From the NCBI RefSeq assembly GCF_002095575.1, contig NZ_MLJJ01000034.1, positions 1 to 44,813 on the forward strand: a DNA stretch of 44,813 nucleotides, in the 5' to 3' direction. Source of the DNA: Pantoea septica. GTDB lineage: Bacteria; Pseudomonadota; Gammaproteobacteria; Enterobacterales; Enterobacteriaceae. Position numbers and translations under genes: made by a program. Below are positions 31,794 through 42,223 of the stretch, piece after piece (position 1 is the first letter of the stretch; the number at the start of each line of letters is the position of its first letter). Under the pieces are notes generated by a model. The model had not been told where the DNA came from and did no database searches. It saw only the letters and a program-made list of their open reading frames with translations.

Positions 31794-32750
31794 ATGAGTC
31801 TTAATTACCTGGATTTTGAACAGCCGATCGCGGAACTTGAAGCGAAAATTGATTCGCTTACGTCGATTGGTCGTCAGGATGATAAACACATTAATCTGGA
31901 CGAAGAGGTGCAGCGCCTGCGCGAAAAAAGCGTTGAGCTGACCCGTAAAATTTTCGCCGATTTAGGTGCATGGCAGGTCGCGCAGCTGGCGCGCCATCCG
32001 CTGCGCCCTTATACGCTTGACTACGTTCGCAACGCTTTTGACGACTTTGACGAGCTGGCAGGCGATCGCGCCTATGCCGACGACAAAGCGATTGTCGGCG
32101 GTATCGCTCGTCTCGACGGTCGTCCGGTAATGATCATTGGTCATCAAAAAGGTCGCGAAACCAAAGAGAAAATCCGCCGCAACTTCGGTATGCCGGCGCC
32201 GGAAGGCTATCGCAAAGCGCTGCGCCTGATGGAGATGGCCGAACGCTTCAAAATGCCGCTGATCACTTTTATCGACACGCCGGGCGCCTATCCAGGCGTG
32301 GGCGCGGAAGAGCGCGGTCAGTCTGAAGCGATCGCTCGTAACCTGCGCGAAATGTCTGGCCTGAAAATTCCGGTTATCTGCACCGTGATCGGCGAAGGCG
32401 GCTCAGGCGGCGCGCTGGCGATCGGCGTGGGCGACAAAGTGAATATGCTGCAGTACAGCACCTATTCGGTGATCTCGCCGGAAGGCTGCGCCTCGATTCT
32501 GTGGAAAAGCGCGGATAAAGCCCCGCTGGCGGCAGAGGCGATGGGCATTACGGCCAACCGTCTGAAAGAGCTGAAGCTGATCGACTCGATCATCCCTGAA
32601 CCGCTGGGCGGCGCGCATCGTCAGCCGGTGGATATGGCGCTGTCGCTGAAAAACCAGCTGCTGGCGGATCTGGCCGATCTCGACAGCCTGAGCACCGAAG
32701 AGCTGCTCGACCGCCGCTATCAGCGTCTGATGAACTACGGCTACGCTTAA
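31794..32750 (+). CDS. accA: Acetyl-CoA carboxylase carboxyltransferase alpha subunit
   Basis: AccA, with AccD, transfers the carboxyl group from carboxybiotin to acetyl-CoA, making malonyl-CoA for fatty acids. The product has 318 residues (E. coli 319). The start [20 protein letters not shown] is standard, and the crotonase-fold core is seen in [19 protein letters not shown] and [15 protein letters not shown]. It ends the long plus-strand block with a strong terminator. Confidence 0.98.
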   Translation: MSLNYLDFEQPIAELEAKIDSLTSIGRQDDKHINLDEEVQRLREKSVELTRKIFADLGAWQVAQLARHPLRPYTLDYVRNAFDDFDELAGDRAYADDKAIVGGIARLDGRPVMIIGHQKGRETKEKIRRNFGMPAPEGYRKALRLMEMAERFKMPLITFIDTPGAYPGVGAEERGQSEAIARNLREMSGLKIPVICTVIGEGGSGGALAIGVGDKVNMLQYSTYSVISPEGCASILWKSADKAPLAAEAMGITANRLKELKLIDSIIPEPLGGAHRQPVDMALSLKNQLLADLADLDSLSTEELLDRRYQRLMNYGYA

Positions 32751-32769
32751 GGGCGTACGTACAGCGGTG

Positions 32770-32797
32770 AAAAAGCGGACTTCGGTCCGCTTTTTTT
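32770..32797 (+). terminator. accA terminator
   Basis: AAAAAGCGGAC and GTCCGCTTTTT pair around a TTCG loop, followed by more Ts. It shares the core GCGGACTTCGGTCCGC with the degP terminator. Confidence 0.94.
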
Positions 32798-32900
32798 ATG
32801 CCTCTGATTTGCCGACGGGTAACAGAGTAGAGCATTCCGACGTACCCGATCGCCATCCTTCGCTATGATTAGCCCTGCCACATTAAAAGGGAGGTGCGCA

Positions 32901-35039
32901 TTGAATATTCTGGCGATCATGGGTTCACACGGCATGTTCTACAAAGACGAGCCGCTGCGCGAACTGAATACCGCGCTGACGCAGCAGGGCTTTCAGCTGA
33001 TTTATCCCACTAATATCGACGACCTGCTCAAGCTGATAGAGCATAACCCGCGCATCTGCGGCGTGATCTTTGACTGGGACGCGCACAACAGCCCAGCGCT
33101 CTGTGCCGATATCAATCAGCTCAATGAATATCTGCCGCTCTATGCCTTTATCAACACCCATTCGCAGATGGATGTCAGCATCAACGAGATGCGTATGGCG
33201 CTGCACTTCTTTGAATACGCGCTGAGCGCCGCGGACGATATCGCGCTGCATATCCGCCAGTATACCGACGACTATATCGAGCAGATTACGCCGCCGCTGA
33301 CCAGGGCGCTGTTTACCTACGTGAAAGAGGGCAAGTACACCTTCTGTACGCCCGGCCATATGGGCGGCACCGCTTTTCAAAAAAGCCCGGTCGGCAGCCT
33401 CTTTTACGACTTCTTCGGCGCTAATACGCTGAAGGCGGATATCTCTATCTCCGTGACTGAGCTTGGTTCGCTGCTCGATCATACCGGTCCGCACCTGGAA
33501 GCCGAAGAATACGTCGCCAGAACTTTCGGCGCTGAGCAGAGCTACATGGTGACCAACGGCACCTCGACCTCGAATAAAATCGTCGGCATGTATGCGGCGC
33601 CGACCGGCAGCACGGTATTGATCGATCGCAACTGCCATAAGTCGCTGACGCATCTGCTGATGATGAGCGATATCGTGCCGATCTGGCTCAAACCGACGCG
33701 CAACGCGCTGGGCATTCTCGGCGGCATCCCTAAGCGGGAGTTCACCCGCGCCAGCATTGAGGAGAAGGTGGCGAATACCGCGCGCGCCAGCTGGCCGGTG
33801 CACGCCGTGATCACTAACTCCACCTACGACGGCCTGCTCTATAACACCCAGTACATCAAAGAGACGCTGGAGGTGCCGTCGATCCATTTCGACTCCGCCT
33901 GGGTGCCCTATACCAACTTTCATCCCATCTATGCCGGCAAAAGCGGCATGAGCGGCGAGCGCACGCCCGGCAAAGTGATCTATGAGACCCAGTCGACCCA
34001 TAAGCTGCTGGCGGCCTTCTCGCAGGCGTCGCTGATCCATATTAAAGGCGATTACGACGAGCACACTTTCAACGAAGCCTACATGATGCACACCACCACA
34101 TCGCCCAACTATGCGATTGTATCGTCGATTGAAACGGCGGCGGCGATGCTGCGCGGCAATCCCGGCAAGCGGCTGATCAATCGCTCGGTCGAGCGCGCGC
34201 TGCATTTTCGCCGGGAGATCCAGCGCCTGCGGGAGGAGTCCGACAGCTGGTTCTTCGATATCTGGCAGCCGGAGCATATCGACGAGGCTGAATGCTGGCC
34301 GATCCAGCCGGGCGAGGAGGAGTGGCACGGCTTTACCCAGGCGGACGCCGACCATATGTACCTCGATCCCATCAAGGTCACCATTCTGACGCCCGGCATG
34401 AGCGAGCTGGGCGAGATGGCGGAAGAGGGGATTCCGGCGGCGCTGGTGGCGAAATTCCTCGACGAGCGCGGCATTGTGGTAGAGAAAACCGGGCCTTATA
34501 ACCTGCTGTTTCTGTTTAGCATCGGCATCGACAAAACCCGGGCAATGAGCGTGCTGCGCGGCCTGACCGAGTTCAAGCGCGCCTACGATCTCAATCTGCG
34601 GGTGAAGAATATGCTGCCGGATCTCTACGCCGAAGATCCCGATTTCTACCGCAATATGCGCATCCAGACCCTGGCGCAGGGGATCCACCAGCTGATCCGC
34701 CAGCACGATCTGCCGCGCCTGATGCTCAAGGCGTTCGACGTGCTGCCTGAAATGAAGATGACGCCGCATCAGGCGTTCCAGCAGCAGGTGCAGGGCAGAG
34801 TAGAGACGGTGGATCTTAAGCAGCTGGTGGGACGCATCTCTGCCAATATGATCCTGCCCTATCCGCCGGGCGTGCCGCTGGTGATGCCAGGGGAAATGAT
34901 CACCGAAGAGAGCCGCGCGGTGCTCGACTTCCTGCTGATGCTCTGCACTATCGGTCGCCACTATCCCGGTTTTGAGACCGATATTCACGGCGCGACGCTG
35001 ACGGAAGAGGGCGATTATCGCGTTCGGGTGCTGAAATAA
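32901..35039 (+). CDS. ldcC: Lysine decarboxylase, constitutive type
   Basis: LdcC decarboxylates lysine to cadaverine with PLP, as a decamer. The product has 712 residues (E. coli 713). The TTG at 32901 is chosen: it follows GGGAGGTG at the right distance and gives the family start (M)NILAIMGSHGMFYKDEPL; the frame is open 12 codons further. Order: response-regulator-like wing domain (1-130), PLP core with ETQSTHKLLAAFSQ (lysine near 368), and C-terminal domain. The accA-ldcC-yaeR-tilS order matches E. coli LdcC rather than the acid-induced CadA, which would sit beside the antiporter gene cadB. Confidence 0.95.
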   Translation: MNILAIMGSHGMFYKDEPLRELNTALTQQGFQLIYPTNIDDLLKLIEHNPRICGVIFDWDAHNSPALCADINQLNEYLPLYAFINTHSQMDVSINEMRMALHFFEYALSAADDIALHIRQYTDDYIEQITPPLTRALFTYVKEGKYTFCTPGHMGGTAFQKSPVGSLFYDFFGANTLKADISISVTELGSLLDHTGPHLEAEEYVARTFGAEQSYMVTNGTSTSNKIVGMYAAPTGSTVLIDRNCHKSLTHLLMMSDIVPIWLKPTRNALGILGGIPKREFTRASIEEKVANTARASWPVHAVITNSTYDGLLYNTQYIKETLEVPSIHFDSAWVPYTNFHPIYAGKSGMSGERTPGKVIYETQSTHKLLAAFSQASLIHIKGDYDEHTFNEAYMMHTTTSPNYAIVSSIETAAAMLRGNPGKRLINRSVERALHFRREIQRLREESDSWFFDIWQPEHIDEAECWPIQPGEEEWHGFTQADADHMYLDPIKVTILTPGMSELGEMAEEGIPAALVAKFLDERGIVVEKTGPYNLLFLFSIGIDKTRAMSVLRGLTEFKRAYDLNLRVKNMLPDLYAEDPDFYRNMRIQTLAQGIHQLIRQHDLPRLMLKAFDVLPEMKMTPHQAFQQQVQGRVETVDLKQLVGRISANMILPYPPGVPLVMPGEMITEESRAVLDFLLMLCTIGRHYPGFETDIHGATLTEEGDYRVRVLK

Positions 35040-35127
35040 CGAAAAAAGGCAGTGGCTTCAGACAATTGCGCATTGCAAGCCGCCGTCGCACGTCTCAGGA
35101 TAGGCAAAACAGTCAGGGAGTCTTTTC

Positions 35128-35517
35128 ATGTTGCAGTTATCTTCTGTTCACCATATCGCCATCATCGCCACCGATTATGCGCGCAGCAAAGCCTTTTATT
35201 GCGATGTGCTCGGTTTCAGCCTGATGGGCGAGGTTTACCGCGAAGCGCGCGATTCCTGGAAAGGCGATCTGGCGCTGAACGGCCAGTACACCATCGAGCT
35301 TTTCTCCTTTCCTTCGCCGCCGGCGCGCGTCAGCCATCCTGAAGCCTGCGGCCTGCGTCATCTGGCCTTTACCGTGCCGGACGTTGGCGCGGCGGTCGCA
35401 GCGCTGGCGGAAAAAGGCGTGGTGTGCGAACCGATCCGCATCGACGATCTGACCGGCAAGCAGTGCACCTTCTTTGCCGATCCGGATGGTTTGCCGCTGG
35501 AGCTCTATCAGGCGTAA
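35128..35517 (+). CDS. yaeR: VOC (glyoxalase/bleomycin-resistance fold) family protein YaeR
   Basis: A 129-residue metalloprotein-like member of the vicinal oxygen chelate superfamily whose substrate is unknown. HHIAIIATDYARSKAFYCDVLGF begins the first beta-alpha-beta module, REARDSWKGDLALNGQYTIELFSF follows, then GLRHLAFTVPDV and FFADPDGLPLELYQA. The putative metal ligands (His, Glu, His, Glu in these segments) are kept. The ATG has AGGGAG upstream. It sits between ldcC and tilS, as in E. coli. Confidence 0.94.
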   Translation: MLQLSSVHHIAIIATDYARSKAFYCDVLGFSLMGEVYREARDSWKGDLALNGQYTIELFSFPSPPARVSHPEACGLRHLAFTVPDVGAAVAALAEKGVVCEPIRIDDLTGKQCTFFADPDGLPLELYQA

Positions 35518-35543
35518 AATAGCGCGCGCAGGGGCCGCATCCG

Positions 35544-36887
35544 GTGGCCCTGATTCTGGAACGCGTCATGCCTTTGTCTCATCTCGCTTCGCTGTTGCCT
35601 GACGATGCCGCGCTGGTGGTGGCGTTTAGCGGCGGTCTCGACTCCACCGTGCTGCTGCATCAGCTGGTTAGCTGGCAACAGACGCATCCGCAAGCGCGCC
35701 TGCGCGCGCTGCATGTCCACCACGGATTAAGTCCCAATGCCGACAGCTGGGCGGCGCACTGCGTGGCAATCTGCGAAGCCTGGCAGCTACGCTGCGAGGT
35801 GCTGCGCGTGCAGGTCGACGGGCGCGAGCAGGGCGTTGAGGGCGCGGCGCGCGCGGCGCGCTATCAGGCGCTGACGACAGCGATGCAGCCTGACGAGTGG
35901 CTGCTGACCGCGCAGCATCTCGACGACCAGTGCGAGACGCTGCTGCTGGCGCTGAAGCGCGGCAGCGGACCGGCCGGGCTGGCGGCGATGCCATTGCGGC
36001 ATCAGCGCCACGGCCGCGTGCTGCTGCGTCCGCTGCTTGAGCAGTCGCGGCAGCAGCTTGAAGCCTACGCGCAGCAGCATCAGCTGCGCTGGATCGAAGA
36101 TGAAAGCAATCAGGACGCGCGCTACGATCGCAATTTCCTGCGCCAGCATCTGCTGCCGACCCTGCAGGCGCGCTGGCCGCACTTCGCCGCCGCGTGCGCG
36201 CGCAGCGCGGCGCTGTGCGGCGAGCAGGAGCAGCTGCTGGACGAACTGCTGGCGGAGCAGCTGGCCGAACTGCTGCATCCTGACGGCAGCCTGCATTTCC
36301 CGCCGCTTTTACAGATGAGCGAGATGCGCGCGAATGCGCTGCTGCGACGCTGGATAGCCCGCCAGGGCGCGCCGATGGTGTCGCGCGCCGCGCTGATACG
36401 CCTGCGCCAGGAGGTGATGCTGAGCCGCGAAGACGCGCAGCCGCGTTTACGCTTTGGCGATGCGGAGGCGCGCCGCTATCGCGATCGGCTCTACTGGGTG
36501 CCGCGCTGCGCGTCGCTAAAGGATCGGCAGCTGCCCTGGCCCGATCGCCGCGCGCCGCTGGCGCTGCCGCAGCGGCTCGGCGTGCTGCATGCCCATCGCG
36601 CGCCCTCGGTGCTGCGTCAGCCCGAGGCAGACGAAGAGGTGAGCGTGCGTTTTCACGCGCAGGGCTATTTTCATCTTGCGGGCCGCGCCGGGGGCCGGGA
36701 AATCAAAAAGCTGTGGCAGGAGCTGGCGGTCCCGCCCTGGCAGCGCGAACGTATTCCGCTGATCTACTACAATCAGACGCTTGTCTGCGCGCCCGGTCTG
36801 TTCGTCACCCGGGAAGGCGCCGCCGTCGACGACAGCGGCTGGCAGGCGATCTGGCAAAATAATGAGAGTGCTGGAGAGCAACCATGA
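35544..36887 (+). CDS. tilS: tRNA(Ile)-lysidine synthase
   Basis: TilS attaches lysine to C34 of the CAU-anticodon isoleucine tRNA so that it reads AUA instead of AUG. The product has 447 residues from the GTG at 35544 (E. coli 432). A later ATG at 35568 would give 439; the earlier start is preferred because ALILERVMP loosely resembles the E. coli start and AGGGG precedes it. The PP-loop SGGLDS is at 29-34, followed by HVHHGLSPNADSW, TAQHLDDQCETLLLALKRGSGPAGL and WIEDESNQDARYDRNFLR. The C-terminal domains include the FHLAGRAGGREIKKLWQELAVPPW segment. Its last four bases (ATGA) are shared with the start of a cytochrome gene. Confidence 0.95.
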   Translation: MALILERVMPLSHLASLLPDDAALVVAFSGGLDSTVLLHQLVSWQQTHPQARLRALHVHHGLSPNADSWAAHCVAICEAWQLRCEVLRVQVDGREQGVEGAARAARYQALTTAMQPDEWLLTAQHLDDQCETLLLALKRGSGPAGLAAMPLRHQRHGRVLLRPLLEQSRQQLEAYAQQHQLRWIEDESNQDARYDRNFLRQHLLPTLQARWPHFAAACARSAALCGEQEQLLDELLAEQLAELLHPDGSLHFPPLLQMSEMRANALLRRWIARQGAPMVSRAALIRLRQEVMLSREDAQPRLRFGDAEARRYRDRLYWVPRCASLKDRQLPWPDRRAPLALPQRLGVLHAHRAPSVLRQPEADEEVSVRFHAQGYFHLAGRAGGREIKKLWQELAVPPWQRERIPLIYYNQTLVCAPGLFVTREGAAVDDSGWQAIWQNNESAGEQP

Positions 36888-37192
36888 AGAGATTACTGGC
36901 CGTCTTGCTGCTGGCGGCGTCGCTGCCTACGCTGGCCGACGGCGACGTCAACGCGGGGGCGCAGAAGTCGGCCGCCTGCGCCGCCTGCCATGGCGCGCAG
37001 GGAAAAAGCAGCATGCCGCTCTATCCCAATCTTGCGGGACAGAACGCCGCCTACCTCAACCATGCGCTGCAGGCCTATAAAAAGGGCGAGCGCAGCGGCG
37101 GGCAGGCAGAAGTCATGAAAGCGTTTGTGGCTGGATTGAGCGATGAGGATATGGCGGATCTGTCGGCTTACTATGGGTCGCTGAAACCTTAG
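36884..37192 (+). CDS. Small periplasmic class I c-type cytochrome
   Basis: The product has 102 residues with signal peptide MKRLLAVLLLAASLPTLA cut before DGDVNAG (after residue 18). One haem site CAACH is at 32-36, and Met78 (GQAEVMKAFVAGLSDEDM) is the likely sixth ligand. The LSDEDMADLSAYYGSLKP end is typical of cytochrome c5/c553-like proteins. It would carry electrons in the periplasm, partner unknown, and needs the Ccm haem-ligation system from elsewhere. Its start overlaps the tilS stop by ATGA, implying translational coupling with a tRNA-modifying enzyme of unrelated function. E. coli has no such gene at this place. Membership in the family is firm; role is unknown. Confidence 0.92.
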   Translation: MKRLLAVLLLAASLPTLADGDVNAGAQKSAACAACHGAQGKSSMPLYPNLAGQNAAYLNHALQAYKKGERSGGQAEVMKAFVAGLSDEDMADLSAYYGSLKP

Positions 37193-37198
37193 GGAAGG

Positions 37199-37217
37199 GG
37201 GCGGGAATATCCCGCCC
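37199..37217. terminator. Hairpin between the cytochrome gene and rof
   Basis: A perfect 8-bp stem GGGCGGGA/TCCCGCCC with a three-base loop lies between two convergent genes. There is no T-run on either strand, so termination is plausible but not certain. Confidence 0.5.
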
Positions 37218-37229
37218 GAGGCGCTGTCG

Positions 37230-37490
37230 TTATTCTTCGCTGACGACAACGGTGCCCAGCTCAGGATGACTGAAGCTGGCGATGTGATCGAGGCGCAACT
37301 CGCGCGTTTCGCCGGAGAGATCGATAGAAAGGTATTCGACGTTTTTACGTGAAACCATATCCGTCGCTTTCGCCTTCAGCGCTTCCCCGTTTTTCAGGGT
37401 CAGCTCAAGCGTCCAGCGTTTCGTGCAGGCGAGTTCCAGGTTGTCGTAATCATCGCAGTTGATGGGTCTATAGGCTTCATTCGTCAACAT
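37230..37490 (-). CDS. rof: Rho-binding antiterminator Rof
   Basis: Rof (YaeO) binds the Rho RNA-binding domain and blocks Rho-dependent termination. The product has 86 residues. The family core [16 protein letters not shown], the [23 protein letters not shown] segment and the end [14 protein letters not shown] match E. coli Rof closely. The start ATG at 37490 lies inside yaeP (14-base overlap), so the two are co-transcribed. Confidence 0.96.
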   Translation of the reverse strand: MLTNEAYRPINCDDYDNLELACTKRWTLELTLKNGEALKAKATDMVSRKNVEYLSIDLSGETRELRLDHIASFSHPELGTVVVSEE

Positions 37491-37677
37491 AGTCGCTCAC
37501 CAGTAAGTTTGCAGCGGCATAAGCTGCCTGTTCCCTGACAGAAGAGTTTAGCGCAGAATTTGCGGCAATATCATCGAGTGCCTTTAAAACGCATCCAATC
37601 GCATCGGGCACATATCCCAGTTCGCCACTGCCGATCTCGGCATACTTCTGGCGAACCAATTCACAATATTTTTGCAC
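37477..37677 (-). CDS. yaeP: YaeP family protein
   Basis: A conserved 66-residue cytoplasmic protein of unknown function, found upstream of rof. The GTG at 37677-37675 is chosen because AGGAGG lies five bases before it and the length then equals the E. coli protein; the GTG two codons earlier is part of the Shine-Dalgarno itself. The core [31 protein letters not shown] and the end [16 protein letters not shown] are as in E. coli YaeP. Confidence 0.93.
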   Translation of the reverse strand: MQKYCELVRQKYAEIGSGELGYVPDAIGCVLKALDDIAANSALNSSVREQAAYAAANLLVSDYVDE

Positions 37678-37721
37678 TTTCACCTCCTCAGCAGAGCAAG
37701 AATACTCTGGTTGCCTGAGGA

Positions 37722-37750
37722 ACTATATCACAGGCATTTCCAGGATTTCA
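37722..37750 (-). promoter_or_regulatory. yaeP-rof promoter
   Basis: On the minus strand TGAAAT, a 17-base spacer and TATAGT lead into a start about 40 bases before yaeP. Confidence 0.6.
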
Positions 37751-37845
37751 GCCAGAGCAAAGCAGGATCCTGGCGTCGAAAGAGGCTAAAGTGACAGAAT
37801 CCGCTGGCTACGCGCCATAAACAGCAAGCACAAAAGGTTAAGTTG

Positions 37846-37893
37846 ATGAACAGGTTAAACGAGGCGACGTTGTCTCAGGTGACAGATGATTAA
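37846..37893 (+). CDS. Possible 15-residue leader peptide overlapping the arfB start
   Basis: ATG at 37846 opens a 15-codon frame reading [15 protein letters not shown] with its TAA at 37891-37893, eight bases into arfB (which begins at 37886). AAAAGG at about 37831-37836 could serve as ribosome-binding site. The overlap would let ribosomes ending the leader start arfB. It could equally be chance, or a remnant of yaeQ, which precedes arfB in E. coli; I see no similarity to YaeQ. Confidence 0.3.
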   Translation: MNRLNEATLSQVTDD

Positions 37894-38296
37894 AGTTTCA
37901 CGTACGGTCGAGCTGCCCGACAGCGAAGTCGAGCTAAGCGCCATTCGCGCCCAGGGGGCGGGTGGACAACATGTGAATAAAACCAGCACAGCCATTCATC
38001 TGCGTTTCGATATAGCCGCCTCCTCGCTGCCGCCGTTTTACAAACAGCGCATGCTGGCGGTGAAGCACCATTTGATTACGCCGGAAGGCATGGTGATTAT
38101 CAAAGCGCAGGAGTATCGCAGCCAGGAGATGAACCGCGAGGCGGCGGTACAGAGGCTGGTCAATTTGATTCAGGAACTGACGCGGGTAGAGAAGGCGCGG
38201 CGCGCTACGCGGCCGACGCGCGCGTCGAAAGAGCGGCGGCTGGAAGGGAAAGCGCGGCGCAGTTCGACCAAATCGATGCGGGGAAAAGTGCTGTAA
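37886..38296 (+). CDS. arfB: Alternative ribosome-rescue factor ArfB
   Basis: ArfB (YaeJ) frees ribosomes stalled at the ends of broken messages by hydrolysing peptidyl-tRNA. The product has 136 residues (E. coli 140). The catalytic GGQ is at 26-28 in [22 protein letters not shown], and the basic C-terminal tail that enters the mRNA channel is present ([20 protein letters not shown]...). In E. coli yaeQ lies upstream and nlpE downstream; neither is here. It is convergent with proS. Confidence 0.96.
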   Translation: MIKVSRTVELPDSEVELSAIRAQGAGGQHVNKTSTAIHLRFDIAASSLPPFYKQRMLAVKHHLITPEGMVIIKAQEYRSQEMNREAAVQRLVNLIQELTRVEKARRATRPTRASKERRLEGKARRSSTKSMRGKVL

Positions 38297-38320
38297 AAAA
38301 ACGCCCCCGAAAACGGGGCG
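38295..38320 (-). terminator. proS terminator
   Basis: On the minus strand CGCCCC and GGGGCG pair around a seven-base loop and are followed by seven Ts. It lies just after arfB on the other strand. Confidence 0.85.
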
Positions 38321-38329
38321 GGAAGCATC

Positions 38330-40048
<1,719 letters not shown>

Positions 40049-40117
40049 TGATTAAGGTTCCAGTTGAACGGAGAGTCACTGACAAAAGTTTTGTTGGCGG
40101 CTAGTGTACCAGCGAGA

Positions 40118-40846
40118 TCACGGGCTCAAAAGCGCGTTTTCGCGCGGGTCGATGCCGGTCACCTCGGTGCCGGTTTCATCGACGCGCCAGCGCACATTGA
40201 AATCGAGCAGCCAGACGGCATATTCGCGCGACTGCGCTTCGCCTTTGCGGTAGGCGGGACGCGGATCTTGCGCCAGCACGTCGCGGATAAAACGCGCCAG
40301 ATGGGGATAGCGCTGCTGCTGCTGCGCCAGCTGCTGTTCCGCCTGCGGCGAGAAGCGCACCGGCATATCGGCCGCTGGCGCCGCCTGCGCGAAACCGGCT
40401 TTTGCCTGCGGCAGCGCCTCGGCGAAGGGAAGGTAAGGCTTGATATCCACCACCGGCGTGCCGTCCACCAGATCCAGGCTGCCGAGCTGCAGGATCACCT
40501 GATTCTTCTCGCAGCGTATGGCTTTCAGCTCAACCAGCGACATGCCGATAGGGTTCGGGCGAAAGGTCGAGCGCGTCGCGAACACGCCCATGCGGGCGTT
40601 GCCGCCCAGGCGCGGCGGGCGCACCGTGGGCCGCCAGCCGCCTGCCATGGTCTGATGAAACACGAACAGCACCCAGAGATGGCTGAAACTCTCCAGGCCG
40701 CGTACCGCCTCCGGCTGGTTATAGGGCGCCATCAGGTGCAGCTCGCCGTGACCGTCCTGCACCAGGCCAGGCTGGCGCGGAACGGCGAACTTCTCTTTCC
40801 ACGGCGAACGGATTACGCCGATCTGCTCGAAGGCAAAAGCGCTCAT
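40118..40846 (-). CDS. trmO: tRNA (N6-threonylcarbamoyladenosine37-N6)-methyltransferase TrmO
   Basis: TrmO (formerly YaeB/TsaA) methylates t6A37 in tRNA(Thr) using S-adenosylmethionine. The product has 242 residues (E. coli 235). The ATG at 40846 gives the family start MSAFAFEQIGVIRSPWKEKFAVPRQPG; the open frame ten codons upstream is inside rcsF. Conserved segments SHLWVLFVFHQT, RPTVRPPRLGGNARMGVFATRS and FRPNPIGMSLVEL, and the C-terminal DPRPAYRKGE are present. It overlaps the rcsF stop by ATGA. Confidence 0.97.
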   Translation of the reverse strand: MSAFAFEQIGVIRSPWKEKFAVPRQPGLVQDGHGELHLMAPYNQPEAVRGLESFSHLWVLFVFHQTMAGGWRPTVRPPRLGGNARMGVFATRSTFRPNPIGMSLVELKAIRCEKNQVILQLGSLDLVDGTPVVDIKPYLPFAEALPQAKAGFAQAAPAADMPVRFSPQAEQQLAQQQQRYPHLARFIRDVLAQDPRPAYRKGEAQSREYAVWLLDFNVRWRVDETGTEVTGIDPRENALLSP

Positions 40847-41238
40847 TGATTCACTTTCAGCGCGGAGCCCTGACAAATCGCCTGGCGATAGCAGCCCGGC
40901 GTGCTGCTGACGATCTCACACTTATGCAGCAGAACGGCATTGGCTTTCAGGTAAGAGGCTTTGATCTGCAGACGCTTGCGCGCGGTGGCGATATTCGGCG
41001 GCGAATCCTGGCGGCTGCTCTGACAGTCATCGCCGGCGACTTCGCCCAGATCGCGGAACGGTTTGCTGACCAAATCGGCTGCGTCGGTATAGACTTTGAC
41101 AGGCGCGGGACGCGGCGCGGGTTTGCGCGCGGGCTCGCGGGATGGCTGCGAATGAGCGGGTGCGCTGCTTATCGGGTGGTATTCGTGAACGCACCCGGTC
41201 AGCATCAATGCTAACAAGCAGAGCGGTAATAAACGCAT
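40843..41238 (-). CDS. rcsF: Outer-membrane lipoprotein RcsF
   Basis: RcsF senses envelope damage and triggers the Rcs phosphorelay. The product has 131 residues (E. coli 134). The lipobox LTGC puts the lipid on Cys16, followed by a Pro/Ala/Ser-rich linker (21-48). The folded domain carries four cysteines, 72, 107, 116 and 122, matching the E. coli pairs that form non-consecutive disulfides. It overlaps trmO by four bases and follows metQ, where a terminator lies between. Confidence 0.96.
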   Translation of the reverse strand: MRLLPLCLLALMLTGCVHEYHPISSAPAHSQPSREPARKPAPRPAPVKVYTDAADLVSKPFRDLGEVAGDDCQSSRQDSPPNIATARKRLQIKASYLKANAVLLHKCEIVSSTPGCYRQAICQGSALKVNQ

Positions 41239-41303
41239 GGCAACATCCTCAAGGTTGTAAAAAGTGGCGTTATTGAAACAAGGACCCGGCGAAATAACAA
41301 GTC

Positions 41304-41347
41304 GCGCCGGATGCGGCGCAAAAGAAAGGGCGGCTAAGCGCCGCCCT
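41304..41347 (-). terminator. metQ terminator with an extra hairpin
   Basis: On the minus strand AGGGCGGC and GCCGCCCT pair around a five-base loop, then TTCTTTTG (41320-41347). Just beyond it GCGCCG/CGGCGC (41304-41319) forms a second stem whose GCCGGATGCGGC core resembles a REP half-unit. Confidence 0.85.
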
Positions 41348-41370
41348 GGTCAGAAGTGTCAGGAAAGGGA

Positions 41371-42186
41371 TTACCAGCCTTTCACTGCGCCGCCGTTGAA
41401 GATCTTGTTCGCGGCTTCCGCGACTTCGTCAGACTGATAAGCCTGAACGAATTTTTTCACGTTTTCAGCGTCTTTGTTATCTTCGCGGCTGACGATCAGA
41501 TTCACGTACGGCGAATCTTTATCTTCAACGAAGATGCCGTCTTTTGCCGGCGTCAGGCCAATCTGGCTGGCGTAGGTGGTGTTGATCACCGCCAGCGCGA
41601 TCTGCTGGTCATCCAGCGAACGCGGCAGCTGCGGCGCTTCCAGCTCGACGATCTTCAGGTTTTTCGGGTTCTCGACGATATCGAGCGAGGTCGGCAGCAG
41701 GCCGACGCCATCCTTCAGCTTGATCAGGCCCGCTTTCTGCAGCAGCAGCAGTGAACGGCCCAGGTTGGTCGGATCGTTAGGGATAGCGACCTGCGCGCCG
41801 TTCTGCAACTCATCCAGCGATTTGATTTTCTTCGAGTAGCCAGCGATCGGATAAACGAAAGAGTTGCCGACCGGCACCAGCTTGTAGCCGCGATCTTTAA
41901 TCTGCTGATCCAGATAAGGTTTGTGCTGGAAGGCGTTAACGTCGATATCGCCTTTGCTCAGCGCTTCGTTCGGCAGCACGTAGTCGTTAAAGGTCACCAG
42001 CTCGACGTCGAGGCCATATTTGTCTTTCGCGACTTTCTGCGCCGCCTCGGCGACCTGCTGCTCTGCGCCGACAATCACGCCCACTTTGATATGGTTCGGA
42101 TCTTTGGCTTTCTGATCGCATCCTGCCAGCGCAATCGCGCCAATCAGTGCACCCACAGCGGCAATCTTTTTAAATGTAAAAGTCAT
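41371..42186 (-). CDS. metQ: Methionine-binding lipoprotein MetQ
   Basis: MetQ is the substrate-binding lipoprotein of the MetNIQ importer for L- and D-methionine. The product has 271 residues. Signal peptide MTFTFKKIAAVGALIGAIALAG ends in the lipobox LAGC with Cys23. The NlpA-family body follows (IKVGVIVGAEQQVAEAA, VELVTFNDYVLPNEALSKGDIDVNAFQHKPYL). It is 37 bases after metI and has a good terminator. Confidence 0.97.
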   Translation of the reverse strand: MTFTFKKIAAVGALIGAIALAGCDQKAKDPNHIKVGVIVGAEQQVAEAAQKVAKDKYGLDVELVTFNDYVLPNEALSKGDIDVNAFQHKPYLDQQIKDRGYKLVPVGNSFVYPIAGYSKKIKSLDELQNGAQVAIPNDPTNLGRSLLLLQKAGLIKLKDGVGLLPTSLDIVENPKNLKIVELEAPQLPRSLDDQQIALAVINTTYASQIGLTPAKDGIFVEDKDSPYVNLIVSREDNKDAENVKKFVQAYQSDEVAEAANKIFNGGAVKGW

Positions 42187-42223
42187 ATCTCTTCCTTAAT
42201 GGAGACGTAATGATATTGCTGAC

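Noticed and set aside
32798..32900. ldcC promoter with TATGAT near 32863
   Set aside because: The -35 region does not match; the gap must hold a promoter, but I could not define it.
41304..41319. REP-like half-unit GCCGGATGCGGC
   Set aside because: Only one short half-unit is seen, and it adjoins the metQ terminator; too little to call a REP element without a genome-wide count.
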